Positions 1 through 11,395 of a DNA stretch of 64,000 nucleotides are shown here, in pieces (the first letter of the stretch is position 1; each line of letters begins with the position of its first letter). The stretch covers positions 14,940,802 through 15,004,801 of the forward strand of contig NC_045145.1 of NCBI RefSeq assembly GCF_008831285.2. Direction: 5' to 3'. Both the position numbers and the translations under genes were made by a program. The notes below the pieces were generated by a model. The model searched no databases and was not told the DNA's origin. It was given only the letters and a program-made list of their open reading frames with translations. Source of the stretch: Nymphaea colorata (taxonomy: Eukaryota; Streptophyta; Magnoliopsida; Nymphaeales; Nymphaeaceae).

Positions 1-94
1 CTTTAATTAGAAAATAAAGATGTGCTAAAATAAGTTGCTGTAGTGCTGCTCCTTGTGTTGCTATTTGACAAGTGACTATGACTTTACTTTACAG

Positions 95-3000
95 GGAAAT
101 TGGTACACGGCCTTCTATCTGCACCAAGGGTCATGATATTGAATATCCATATTATCGATCACTTGTCTCCTGTATAGGTGGAACTCAGAGTTCCCGGTGG
201 ATTCCTATTGAAGAACGTACTACCTGGCCATCTCGTGCTAAACTGAATTCCACGGAACTTTCTCTACATGGTATGAGTTCGTGTTACACGAAGACTGCTA
301 TTAATAATAATAATTAAATGCAATACAGACAGAAAGGCCATGGTCTAGCTGTAATATTTGTCTGAGTTCTTTCTGTTTATTTGTTGGTAACAATATTTTT
401 TCACAATAGGTGCACGCAGAGATGAGTTTGATGAAGATGACGTACACTGGAAATCAACAGTCCGCAATTACTGGTCTCTTCTGTCGCCTCTCATATTCTC
501 AGATCATCCAAAGAGGCCCGGAGATGAGGATCCTTCTCCGCCTTATAACATGCTTCGAAATGTAATGGACATGAATGCTCGTTTTGGAGGATTTAATGCT
601 GCATTGCTGGACTCTGGAAAATCTGTGTGGGTCATGAATGTGGTCCCTGTTGCAAATCCGAATTATCTTCCTCTCATCTTAGACAGAGGATTCATTGGTG
701 TTCTACATGACTGGTATGTAAGATAATTTCTTTGATATTTCTGAACACTATAGAACTATGTGCGTAGTACCACCCAAAGGAACATAACTAGTTTTTCTGT
801 TCTCTATGTCTGTTGCTGGCCAAAGTACCATTAACACCCCTGATCTCCTGTATTCTTTGATGTTCATAAGGAGACTAATTTCCTGCCATGACTTCATCGT
901 CGGATGTTTAGTCTCATTCTTGTTCAACTTCTTTTAAGTTGTTAATGGTGTATATTTCTTTCTCAAAGCTGGATCCATCTTGAGATAGTTTTCACTTTTT
1001 ATTTTATTTTTTAATGATTTTTTATGGATTGCTGCCTCTGAACTTGGTTGGGTGCATTGAAACTGTTAGGACTTAGGAGCTCTATTATGCTTATATAATG
1101 TCTTGACCAAAATCCCGCCACGAAGCAGTGGGCTTCCACTGACATTTCTGGACCTCATTATTTAGCAAAGGCCACTTATGTTTTGATCATCTGTAAAGGT
1201 TTACTTTTTTTTTTTTTCTAATTGTGTTTACTGTTTAGGTGTGAAGCATTTCCGACATACCCTAGAACCTATGATATGTTGCATGTGGATGGCCTGTTTT
1301 CACTTGAAAGTGTGCTCCAACACAGATGCACTGTATTTGACATATTCTTGGAGATGGACCGCATCCTTCGGCCGGAGGTAGTTTTCTTGATCAGCTCTTC
1401 TGTTATTCATAAATAGCTGTTTTTGCATTGATTTGTTAAGATTTTAGCAACCATATAGTCTGAAAGGAATGTGCTTTGGACATGCAGTTGACTAGCATAT
1501 TTACTTTTTGCTTTCGTGTGATTACTGGAACACAGAGTGCTACTGTAACTGTGCTGAATTCTTAATTTCCGTTCAATAGTTATCTCATTTTATCATATCT
1601 ATTCCTTGTCTAGATGCTCATGAATATTTTATAATGTCAATGTATCAGCTTTAGCATCCTTGCTTTCCTGTAATTGCAATTGGACAAAGACTCTTGATGA
1701 CATGGCTAGGGGCTAGGCTCTTTTTTACCCCTCAGGGTACGGGTTCTGTACGCCTGCTTTTTACAACAGAAATTTTGTGTTCAAAACAGAGATGCATGTG
1801 TTCAAGATTATATATATATATATATATATATATAAGGCTGCTTTAACATCCTTGCATTCCTGCAATTGCAATTGACTGAAGATTCTTGGCGACAGGGCTA
1901 GGGACTAGGTTCATTTCTACACCTTAAGAAGAAGGTTCAAGAGGTCCTGTTCTCTTGCAAGTTTTTGGTTTGTAATCTAAAGAAATTTGGAGTTCAAAAC
2001 AGAGACACGTGTTGGAGACTCATGCACACAGGCTCAAATAATAGTGTTATTATCTAATCTCTAGGAAAAGAATGTGGTAAAACTTAAAAGGAGAAAATGT
2101 GGAAGAATCTGTAACAAATCATATTCTTCCTGCAGGCATGGTACTGTACTTTGTTGCATCAGTTTCAACGTGGCACTCATTGCTTGTCTGTACCAATATT
2201 GTTTTATTAGAAACTGGGATTCTTTTGAGAAACTCAGAAATTCTATACATAGCTCTTTGGGGAAGGAAAACAAAAAATAAGGTGCAGTAATTGTCAGTAA
2301 ACTGGAAAATAAAACCATGTTCCCTATCTATCACAAGAATTTTTTTGCTGCATCCATTTTTTGAGCAGCTTGTACACTGCCAGGTGTTCCAGATGGAGCC
2401 AATCTTCTTTCTTCTGTATAGCATCAGGAGAAAATAAATACTTATGTCTAGTACACGCACACTATGTGTATGTGTATGTGTTTGTGTGGATAGATATACA
2501 CGCACGTCAAAACTATTTGAACTTTCTGGAGAACCAAAACTATTTGAACTTTGGAAAAGGATAGTCGCATGCATTTGTAAATATTTCCAACTGAAATTAC
2601 TTATATGCTTGCTGGTGGTTAGTTTTGCCTTTCTTCTTTGAAAGGACATGATCCTGGACCATTATTCCTTCAGTAGACAGAGGCGCAAGTATGATAATCT
2701 CAACCTTGTATGCAAGATAGGCCTGTCTCAGAGATTATGATCACTGAAAGTTTTGATTCTAGGCTCTGCCAGATTTATCTTACCTCCAATCATCTACTAA
2801 TTTTAGTACGGGTTTCTACTTTGAATTGCCTTTTAGCCTCTTGAAGAGCTCGAAGGCTGTCGAACTTCTAGTTGTTCATGCCAGCTTTGAAGTCACATTT
2901 CAAGGAAACCTTCTTGTTGCAACTATTGTGTTAGCTCTTACACACTTAGTCTCATTTCTATTCTGTCTGTTCATCTCTTTCCTTCTTATGGGTTGGTGGA

Positions 3001-4072
3001 TTATCACTTGCAAAAGAACTGATGTGCTGATGCCATACATGTTTTCATATGCCTTTTTTCTCCTGTGAAAAATCCATGGTTCCACTTTAGCAGGCTATGT
3101 ATTCTTCGCTGACTACATCTATGGGTGATGGGAATAACAGCTTCAGAAAAGTAAAAGCTGTTGCCAAGAACTATGAGCTGTGTTGCTTTAAAATATTCAA
3201 GCCAAAAATCAAATGGTTCCCACATACTTGAAGTATTAGCACCTTTGGTGACTCCCTTCTGTTATCCCTGCACACAACCACCTTGATTCATATCCTGTTC
3301 TTCAGTTAGCTAATTTTGTAGTGCTACTAACAAAAATGTTATCCAATAAGCGTCTTACTACTATACACATTAATTGGAGGTAAGATGCACTTCTTCATTA
3401 CTCGGTGTCAATCTTTGACAGCTAGGACAATCCCAGTATATAATTTAATGGCCAACTGATATGGTAACAAGTCGTTCCTCAATTCCCTTTCTAATTGCAT
3501 ATTCCCGGTTTGCTAATTAGAGCGATTTTTTATTCTTATAGTTGATAGGCATGAACAACTGTGTGGCTTATTAAACATGCTATCCTCCTCCTGGTATGCT
3601 GTTTTGTCTTCTTGAAATGGTTGTGGACAAAGTTCAGAATACTGGACGTCTCCATACCTGCAGCTTCCTTCGTCTCCAGAGGGTTGTTTTGAATTATTGT
3701 AGAAAAATCTAATGGTTCGTTTAATCAAAACTTATTTAATTTGTTTCTGGACGATTTTTTGTTGGAGAAGAAGCTCAAGTAGTTTGCTTATCTGCATATT
3801 CTTAGGTATTTCTAAATGCTGAACTCTTTGTTGTATCCGCGTCAATGTTTCCACCTTTGCTTTACTGGCCTAGTAGATAAAATGCTAACTGATTTGTCTT
3901 TCATGTCCAGGGGTGGGTGGTCCTCCATGACAAGTCTTCTAACATTGATATTGCTAGATCTCTTGCCACACAGATGAAGTGGGATGCTCGTGTTGTAGAG
4001 ATAGCTAGTAATAATGAAGAGCGGCTCCTCATTTGCCAAAAGCCTTTGATTAAGAAACTGCCGTGGTCTTGA
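95..4072 (+). CDS. QUA2: QUA2/QUL-like putative methyltransferase (DUF248/PMT family), 3' part of gene
   Basis: Type II Golgi SAM-dependent methyltransferase family linked in Arabidopsis to homogalacturonan (pectin) synthesis and cell adhesion. The window opens inside the gene. Four terminal exons can be joined by hand: 95-270, 410-713, 1239-1377 and 3911-4072 (stop TGA 4070-4072). All have GT-AG borders, and the split codons restore Gly (270/410) and Trp (713/1239). About 259 C-terminal residues are visible. Family signatures in order: [40 protein letters not shown], the SAM-binding stretch [28 protein letters not shown], the [20 protein letters not shown] region, LRPE-GWVVLHD, and a C-terminus with RLLICQKP. 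The last intron (1378-3910) is unusually long at about 2.5 kb and holds a diverged tandem duplication. The QUL1/QUL2 paralogues are the alternative; the neighbouring LRR gene favours QUA2. N-terminal anchor and earlier exons lie outside the window. Confidence 0.9.
1649..2015. repeat. Diverged 192-bp tandem duplication in last intron of the QUA2-like gene
   Basis: Copy 1 is 1649-1840 and copy 2 is 1841-about 2015. Both start with a 'ctttarcatccttg' block, followed by a 'gcaattgcaattg'-like block, a 'gctaggg(g/a)ctagg' block and a shared 'gttcaaaacagaga' near the end. Copy 1 ends in a (TA)n tract. Spacing differs by several indels, so this is an old duplication. Confidence 0.7.
1809..1834. repeat. 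(TA)n microsatellite, intronic
   Basis: About 13 uninterrupted TA units at the junction of the two copies of the intronic tandem duplication. Confidence 0.95.
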
Positions 4073-7000
4073 AGTCTTTTGCATATTTATTTGTTTTCTT
4101 TCTAAACATTTTGGGCAAGATAGAAAAAATCATATGCCATCGTAGTTAAACATCATAAAGTTCCACCAACGATGAAAGCTGGGAAGCACAGAGAAGAAAG
4201 AAGGAAGGACTTGACCGGGACAGATTTGAAGACATTTCGGTGGACGCGACTCGGAACCCGAGGAACCGTAAGGTGTCCTCTGGAGTGTAACATGAGCTGT
4301 TGAAAGAGCATGAGAAAGGGTACTGGGTACTGTAATCTTTCATTTTACAAGGGTACAGGAAGCTCTTGATAGATTATCAGATTCTTATCAAAGTCACTGA
4401 ATAAGGAACAATGTAGTAAATTCATATGTTAATGAATGATATTCGTGTACGCCATCTTGTCTCCTCTCCTTTTTTGTCAGGCTTTGGTTACGTGCCTCTC
4501 AAACCCCGAACAGTTTCAGACGACAGAGCCGATAAAATGGAAATTCATTAACAAAATTAAGTGAGGACAGCATAAAAAAATCAGCAAAAAAAAGAAAGCG
4601 AAGTTAACAAAGAAGCTACTAATCAAAGAAAAAAACAATGGTTTCACACGAGAGAGAGAGAGGGAGGTGAGTGTCCAAAAGCGTGTAAATGCCTGTTGTG
4701 GTGAGGATGGAGGGTGGGCGAGGTTGCGCTGAATGGTTTCATCAGTACCTTTTCTTTTGATGAAGCAGATAGGTATTCTGACGAAGGATTCACGCGGCGG
4801 TAAACAGGACGTCTTGGGGACGTCCCATCATCACGACAGGGACAGGAAAATGATTAAAGGGGGCCATCCAGTTGAAGAATCCAATGTGGAAGAAGCATGG
4901 TCGCAGAAGCGCGTTCCCGAGTGCATATCCTAGACCGCTAGCGTCACCCATCGGCAGCCTAGCCTCTTTCACGCGGCGGACAATCTTCTTTCTTGCTCAT
5001 TGTCCTCTTAATTCTTGTGAGAGAAAAACGTTAATTTAACACCACTTTTATAATTTTATTGCCGCTCGGTGGGTTTTTTCTAGTCGCAAATTGAAAGGGT
5101 TTAAGAGTGAAAAACCTTTTCCATTTTTACTTACTGTAGCATTTTGTGAGCCGTCAATTTAGTTTGTTCAACAAGTCATGGTTAGTTTACATTGTACTTA
5201 TTCAGTTAATCTATGTTTAATAGTCTGGAGGGAGAGAAAGAAGGAGGGGGGGGGGTGGCAGAGAGAGGGAGAGAGAGAATATAAATGGTACCATGTTGGA
5301 AACCATTTGATGAAGCCTCAAGTTTGTTATCTATTTATCAAGTTTAACCTTCTCTATAGTATTATCCCTTTGAGATATTTGGTGATCAGGGCCCAATTTC
5401 AACTAAAACACTTTTCATGAATTAAAAGCGATTCATGTTAATCTTCAAACCGTTGCTTTTCTTTATGTTTACAGCCTTCCGATGAAATGGGGCTGGGTTT
5501 CCCCTCCCATTAAAATTGAGAAAGAATATAAAGAATGAGAAAGAATATAAAGAATGAGAAAGAATGAAAAGAAAAAAAAACAGCTTAGATCACAGCTAAG
5601 CCACTAAGTCTCTTGCTTAAACAGCAAAGAGACAACATTTAACGACAGAAAGTCATTAACAATCTTGAGACGGATCTGCTTTCTTTGTCTGTGCAAATCA
5701 AGACACCAAGTTCCCTTGTTGAGCATCGAAACACGGAGACGAAGAGGAATACAATTAGTCAGAAGAACAACCTGCAGCTTTTCAGGCTGAACCTCATACA
5801 GCAGCTCGTCCACCTATCTATTTGATAAACCTCTCTCTCCTATTTATTTGAACACCCAACAGGCCGTAGGTTTCAGTGAGTCGGTGAGTTTGCCATGTCG
5901 TACCATCTACTTCTCCCCTTCCATTAATTTCATTCAGAAAGACAGAAGTAGAACATACCACTACTTCTGGGTCCCATTTGGACGCAGTCCCAGATCTACC
6001 TTACCATGTGCTTCCGCTCGAGCAAATTAAGCCCTCCCATGTCATCAAGCCACCTCCTCTATCATCTGATCTCACTCCTGTCTCTTTAGTTTTCGGGGCA
6101 GATCTGTCTGGCCACAGAAATGAATGCTCTCATTTCATGTGTATTTCAGCAGTGTCTAGCTGGCTCACCAATTTAATGGCTGCCCATGTCACCCAGCTGG
6201 ATAGAAGTGCTCATATCTCGCAGAGGCGAATGGGTCATCACCAGTCCACAGAGAGAAAGATACAACTCATTGAGCAATTCAAAGGTCCAGAAACGAAGAT
6301 TGGTGGTTCCCTTATATGTGCTACCTTGTAGTCTTAATTCGGCCTGCCATTAATGCTTACCAGCCCCGCTTTCAATGTTCCTCTTCGAACCGATCAGATT
6401 CTGTGGTCTGAGAAAGGACGGTTTATCAGGTCCTCAGAGTCAGAATCGTATCTCTGATTAAACAGCAGATGGTTATGGTCTAGGAAATTACCTTCAAAAA
6501 CAGACCCATGTTCGATCCAGATGTACATTAAGATCTGTAAGATTTTAATATTCAAAGCAAAAAGGTGATTAGTTTACTGAATCTGGAGTAAAAATGGTTT
6601 CGTTTGTTTGTTGTACTTGGACCAGGGCGTCGTTTCCCTTGTATCTGATTGGGTTACATCGGCAACAGATATCTGTAAGACCTCATAAGTGAGTCTGAAT
6701 TGGAAGGTCCGGTCCATCGATATGCAACCCAACTGCTGAAAGGGCAAATGGTATGATCTCTCCGGTTGCTTCACGTAGTCCATGCTGTTGGTCCTGTCGT
6801 GTCGCTGTTGATTCAAGGAGTTAGGAGTTAGTTTAGCGACAGGGACACTATGTGAATATCAACTCATGAATCTACTTAAGACCGATTCATATAACACTAG
6901 TTTTATTGATAAACACCTACATAGTACTGAGGCCAAACAAGCCATAATGGATTTGGTGTTCGGGTCTGGTGCAGGTGTAGAACCGGCCATAAAGAAATAG

Positions 7001-7831
7001 AGGCTCTTTATAACTCTGTAATCGGGTTTGGTTTAACAAGAATTCCCACAAACCAATGTGCAGCTCCATGTGATAATCACGGCGTCTAATCCAAATTTGC
7101 AATGGATGTCCTCCTTTCAAATTTTGGTGTTTGTTTGCGTAGATAAGGCGTTCGTGGGGACACTCTTGTTTCATTTTTTTCGTTTTAATAAGCAAATGTT
7201 AGTTGTGAAAAAAATATGGACTGCAAGTTCACTTGTCTTGTTTTAAGATTGATCTCACTTGATATAACAAGAAAAGTTAGATGCATCAGTTCACTCATCG
7301 AGAGAATGTCTTATACACACATGTGACATTCTATCTCAGCGTTTCAAACAAGGGCACATGCCCAAATAAAGATTAGCAAATCAAATGTGAGATGCAAATG
7401 GAATGAGTGTCATCTCATGTTTTTAGCTTTTCATCTTTGCTTTGAACCAAATAATAACATATTTAAATATCACAAAAAGTTAATGAGATGGATCTGAAAA
7501 ATGCTGTTGCTGGATGGTTCATGATCTAATTAGAGGACGGTCCCCATTCAATAGTATATAACCTAAAATGAGGTAGAATTTTCCAAAACGATGGCGGACA
7601 ATGGTCTTATCAGATTTACCAGATTAATACTTCGTGCCATATTTGCGTTAGAATCTGAGTGGAACCTATTCATTTGCCTCTTGTTTTTTCATATAAAACT
7701 CATGCACTTCATTTTCTCTTTCGAACAGATTTTGAAACTGGATCCGGCATGCGCTCCGTAGGAAGGGTCCATGAAACTCGTAGAAAAGACTCATCATAGA
7801 AAATATTTGTGGTAGAGGAAAAATGCACCAA
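4073..7831. other. Intergenic spacer after the QUA2-like gene
   Basis: The first few hundred bases should be 3' UTR of the QUA2-like gene. Beyond that I see no supported gene. The spacer holds a GA-rich run near 4650-4668, a purine-rich GA/poly-G run at 5229-5279 and a 19-bp tandem repeat at 5518-5573. The short open frames (for example 5978-6331, 117 codons) match no family I know and have no convincing context. Confidence 0.6.
5518..5573. repeat. 19-bp tandem repeat, about 3 units
   Basis: The unit 'gagaaagaatataaagaat' occurs at 5518-5536 and 5537-5555. A third, altered copy follows from 5556 and runs into a poly-A tract. Confidence 0.85.
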
Positions 7832-7919
7832 CCGACCTTAGCTCAGTTGGTAGAGCGGAGGACTGTAGTTGGCAGAAGCTGTCATCCTTAGGTCGCTGGT
7901 TCGAATCCGGCAGGTCGGA
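7832..7919 (+). tRNA. trnY-GUA: tRNA-Tyr (GUA), intron-containing
   Basis: A canonical plant nuclear tRNA-Tyr. The acceptor stem CCGACCT (7832-7838) pairs with AGGTCGG (7912-7918), with discriminator A at 7919. The D arm has the box A motif TAGCTCAGTTGGTAGAGC, and the T arm has the box B motif GGTTCGAATCC. The anticodon GTA is at 7865-7867. A 15-nt intron (7869-7883) follows the nucleotide 3' of the anticodon, the standard position; plant tRNA-Tyr genes carry short introns of this type. After removal the anticodon stem GAGGA/TCCTT forms. Box A and box B act as the internal pol III promoter. Open frames on either strand here are artefacts of the tRNA. Confidence 0.97.
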
Positions 7920-7961
7920 TGTCTTTTTCCTTCCCACCTTTTTCTTCCTTTCCCTTCTTCT

Positions 7962-8230
7962 AAAAGAATTTCCGTTTCTTTCTCTTTTTGTCAGCACTTG
8001 CACGGCGTCGTTTTCTACTTTATTTTCTTCCTTTTCAAAAAACCTTTTCCTTTTACTTTCATTTGGGGAATTTTTTCATGGCTATATCTTACCAAAAGAA
8101 ATTCCGTTCCACCTTTTCCGTTTGTCAAAATTTCCCATAGGCTTGTCCCACTATCATTTTCTTCCTTTTCAAAAACTTTCTTCCTAGCCCTGTTTTTTCT
8201 TTGGGAAAAAATTTCCATGCTTGTATTTTA
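7962..8230. repeat. Diverged ~132-bp pyrimidine-rich tandem duplication downstream of tRNA-Tyr
   Basis: Unit 1 (7962-8093) and unit 2 (8094-about 8230) share, in the same order, 'aaaagaa(t/a)ttccgtt', 'ttgtca', the near-identical block 'attttcttccttttcaaaaa', a 'tttgggg/aaatttt' block, and a 'catg.ctat/tttac' end. Confidence 0.65.
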
Positions 8231-10142
8231 CACATGCCCGAATCTGGATGGGAGTTAAAACCTCGTTGTGCATAGGCTGTTATCAGCCACATTCATAGCC
8301 CAATGGTCTCATCAATGCTTAAAAAAATTAGAAAAAGCGGGATTAATTTTTTCAGCAAGAGAAATTGTTTAAATTGAGAAAAAAATGCAGACCTTATGTG
8401 GAGAAAAATTCACTCCTAAAAAAATGTTCAACTTGTTTTTAACGCTTTTCGAAGCTCTACCTTGAAACGCAAGTAAATCATGAATCCTAACATAAATTTA
8501 TCTAAAGAGTAACTAAAATTTCACTATCATGGTCTCAAACTGACCATACAAAAGCAGAAAAAAAATCCAACGGCTTGGCCCAATGCCATTACAGACGCAT
8601 GAAAGATGCATGAAGCCATTCCCACCTTTCTTTGTTACATCATTGTCTTCAATCATCCAGTCCTAAGAACGTGTATTGTCTTGGCTCTTGAGGACTCACA
8701 GCTCTGCAGGTTCTAATCTACCATTAATTGCCTTCTGCTTGTGGTAGCCAGACCAGATCGTTAACTCCGCGTTCATCTTTTCGGCGAACCTGGTGACTGT
8801 TGATGTCATCAATCATGTGGACATATTGGAGAGAACATGGGGCTGTCTCTTCGTCTTGTGATTCAGGTTCTAGCTTTGAGCTGGCTTTTCTTCCTTCTTC
8901 TTGAGAAGCCAAAGCATGTCTTGATAAAATCTAATGGAATACGTCATTCGGTCTGTGTACTGTTTTTCTGACATTGTAATGGTGGGAACCAGAAGCCGTG
9001 GTTTTGAACAAATACAAATAACGTGGACCATGTTCACAGGAGGTCTTTAACCATCGGTTTTTCTTTTATTGGATGTTCTTTCGTGGTGGATGGCATGTAA
9101 AGGAACACCCAATCAATTTTGGAAATTTAGGATTCAGAAAGCGATGGTCTAAAGCCGTCGCCAGCATCAAGACTTACTTGCAGAAAAGGAACCTACTTTT
9201 CATCAACTGCCTGCATGTAAAGGTTGAAACACTTCTGCTCTTACGTAAAGGTTGATAAATTTTTGCGATTTGGAGAACAACAACTTTTGGGATGAAAGCA
9301 CAAATTCTGGGTTTGATTTTTACGATTCCAGTAAAACCATCTTGACAGCATCATTAAATTTCAGGAGATCAGGAGGCTAACAACCTACGACCTGGCCTCC
9401 TCATTCCTCCGGATTCTGAGGTCCAGCGCTGCATTGAGGCTTGGGTGGGCAGAGGTCTGCCTTCAGCTCGACGAGGCACTCCATCTTTTTGGAACTTAGT
9501 AAATATCACCTATGACAATCGAGACAGGAATGCGCCCTTTACGCTTCCTCTGCCTTGAAGCTGGCACCATTCCATTCAAAAGGACTCCCTTGCTCCTTTT
9601 CTTAAGCAGTACCGCTTTTGAAGCCTGAGAGTAATTCTGGCTTTTTTTCTCGTCTCTCTCGCATCCGAGCATGAAAGATTTCTGTAAAGGGGCAGTCGTT
9701 ACACGTCCGCCAGGAGAATTATGGCGACCATGGCGAGATGTTTTGTAGCTTTCATAAGGAAACGAGTGGACCGTGCGCCCTTTTTCATATTGGTATACGA
9801 TCCGTCTCACTTACCATGAATAATAACCTTTGGTGATTGTAGAAATCGAAGAACTGCTTTCGTAGGAAAACATCTGAAACAAATTTCGTGTTCTCCATGT
9901 CACATCTTAGCAGTAGCAATGCAATGAACTTTTTTCTCTACCGTAGTTTAGTTTTTTTTTTTTTTTTTTTCTGCCGATTTCAGCATCTTTCGCAGTGAGG
10001 CGTGCTCACTGCAATATTGACAAGCCAGCTTGTTTCTATGCAAGGACGACTGCATTGAGTATCCTTGGACGCGTCGGACGACGGTTGCGAAAAAAATCCT
10101 ATTTGGTCTCTCATGGATGATATTCCGCAGCCAGAGGTTCTT

Positions 10143-10274
10143 AATCCGGTCTTAGATATTAGAGTAGCAAAAGAGGACAGAAGGATAATCCGGTCTTAGA
10201 TATTAGAGTAGCAAAAGAGGACAGAAGGATAATCCGGTCTTAGATATTAGAGTAGCAAAAGAAGACAGAATGTT
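10143..10274. repeat. 44-bp tandem repeat, three units
   Basis: Units are 10143-10186, 10187-10230 and 10231-10274. The first two are identical. The third differs by one base in the middle (gaagac for gaggac) and at its last few bases. Near-identity implies a recent duplication. Confidence 0.97.
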
Positions 10275-11395
10275 AAGACATCTAAACATTCAATGAACAT
10301 TTTGAACCGAGTATGCTACAACGGAAACAAAATAAGCTGGATCTTTGAAGATCAGTTCCCAGTGAACAATCCCCAGTGCTTATATCTCTATCCAAGTATC
10401 CAAGTTAGTTCACATGACTTCTGTACCATCACATGACTTTTTTTCTTCCTCTTTCTGAAATAGTTACTTAATTGGGAGTGCGACTAATTGGTGTATTTAA
10501 TATGGCAGAATAAGAATTGACGTCTTAATTAAGGGTTGTCTCTTAAATGAGCAAATTAGATTAAGGTTTTCTATTTGTAAAGGCAAATAACTGCTATGTT
10601 CTCAACGAAGTCTGAAGGAAGTAGGAATTTCTTGAAGATCTACAATTTCGCTGCTGTTGTTTGGCACTATGAATTGACTGCAAGGACTAAACTACCGAGA
10701 AGACAACAGTTCAGCAATTATATCTAGGACTTACCTAACGAAAAATGCCAAGGAAAGTCGAATTCGCATAACGCCAAACCAAAGCTGTGTTTGAATGACT
10801 GTCATTCCTATCTTATTGAATGACCAGCTTTGATATAGGACTGTTTGTTTGAAACAATGTAGTAGAAGGCAACATACAACTTGGAGGACATAATTATGTG
10901 TGGATTTTGACATCAGCTTGCAATCAGCTTTTTCTGCAATCCATGGCACCATCTAGTTAAGTATGGGAGAACCCCAGATTGCGACTCCACATTGTTCAAA
11001 AAGTCTTGGTTCCAGTATCCAGGTGCATATACTGATGGACCATCGCATATATTGATGCCTTGTATGTAACACAGCAGCACAAGATAGTGCTGACACTGGA
11101 TGTAAATTCCCTTGATCGCTAGTGCGAACAATCAATTCACCCAGGAAGACAATATAGTTCTCGCTTTAAATCTAAATTCCCTTGATCGCCTGCAGATCAA
11201 TCTGTTTGTTGAGGTAACAAAAACAAGGGACGATCTTCCATTAAGTAACCTTAGAAGAAGAATGCTGAATTACATTGGAAATTGCTGACAGCTACATACA
11301 GAATGGCACGTGAATTCTATCTACAATGCCACCAGAAGAAAGCCGATGCCGAACCAACAATAACAATTAACAACTAGATCACTTTCCGACACAGC

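Larger units (their letters stand above)
7920..11395. other. Spacer between tRNA-Tyr and the LRR gene
   Basis: Apart from the pyrimidine-rich duplication (7962-8230), a poly-T run near 9951-9970 and a 44-bp tandem repeat (10143-10274), I see no supported gene. An open frame at 9496-9810 (-, 104 codons) matches nothing I recognise. The stretch next to 11396 should include 3' UTR of the LRR gene. Confidence 0.55.

Noticed and set aside
2119-2649. 176-codon minus-strand frame in the QUA2-like intron
   Set aside because: It lies in an intron, includes a CA/TG dinucleotide run and shows no family similarity.
7794-8003. Minus-strand open frame of 69 codons over the tRNA-Tyr
   Set aside because: Its middle part is simply the reverse complement of the tRNA gene; such frames are common false proteins.
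9496-9810. 104-codon minus-strand frame
   Set aside because: Basic, low-complexity translation with no recognised homologue, promoter or splice context.
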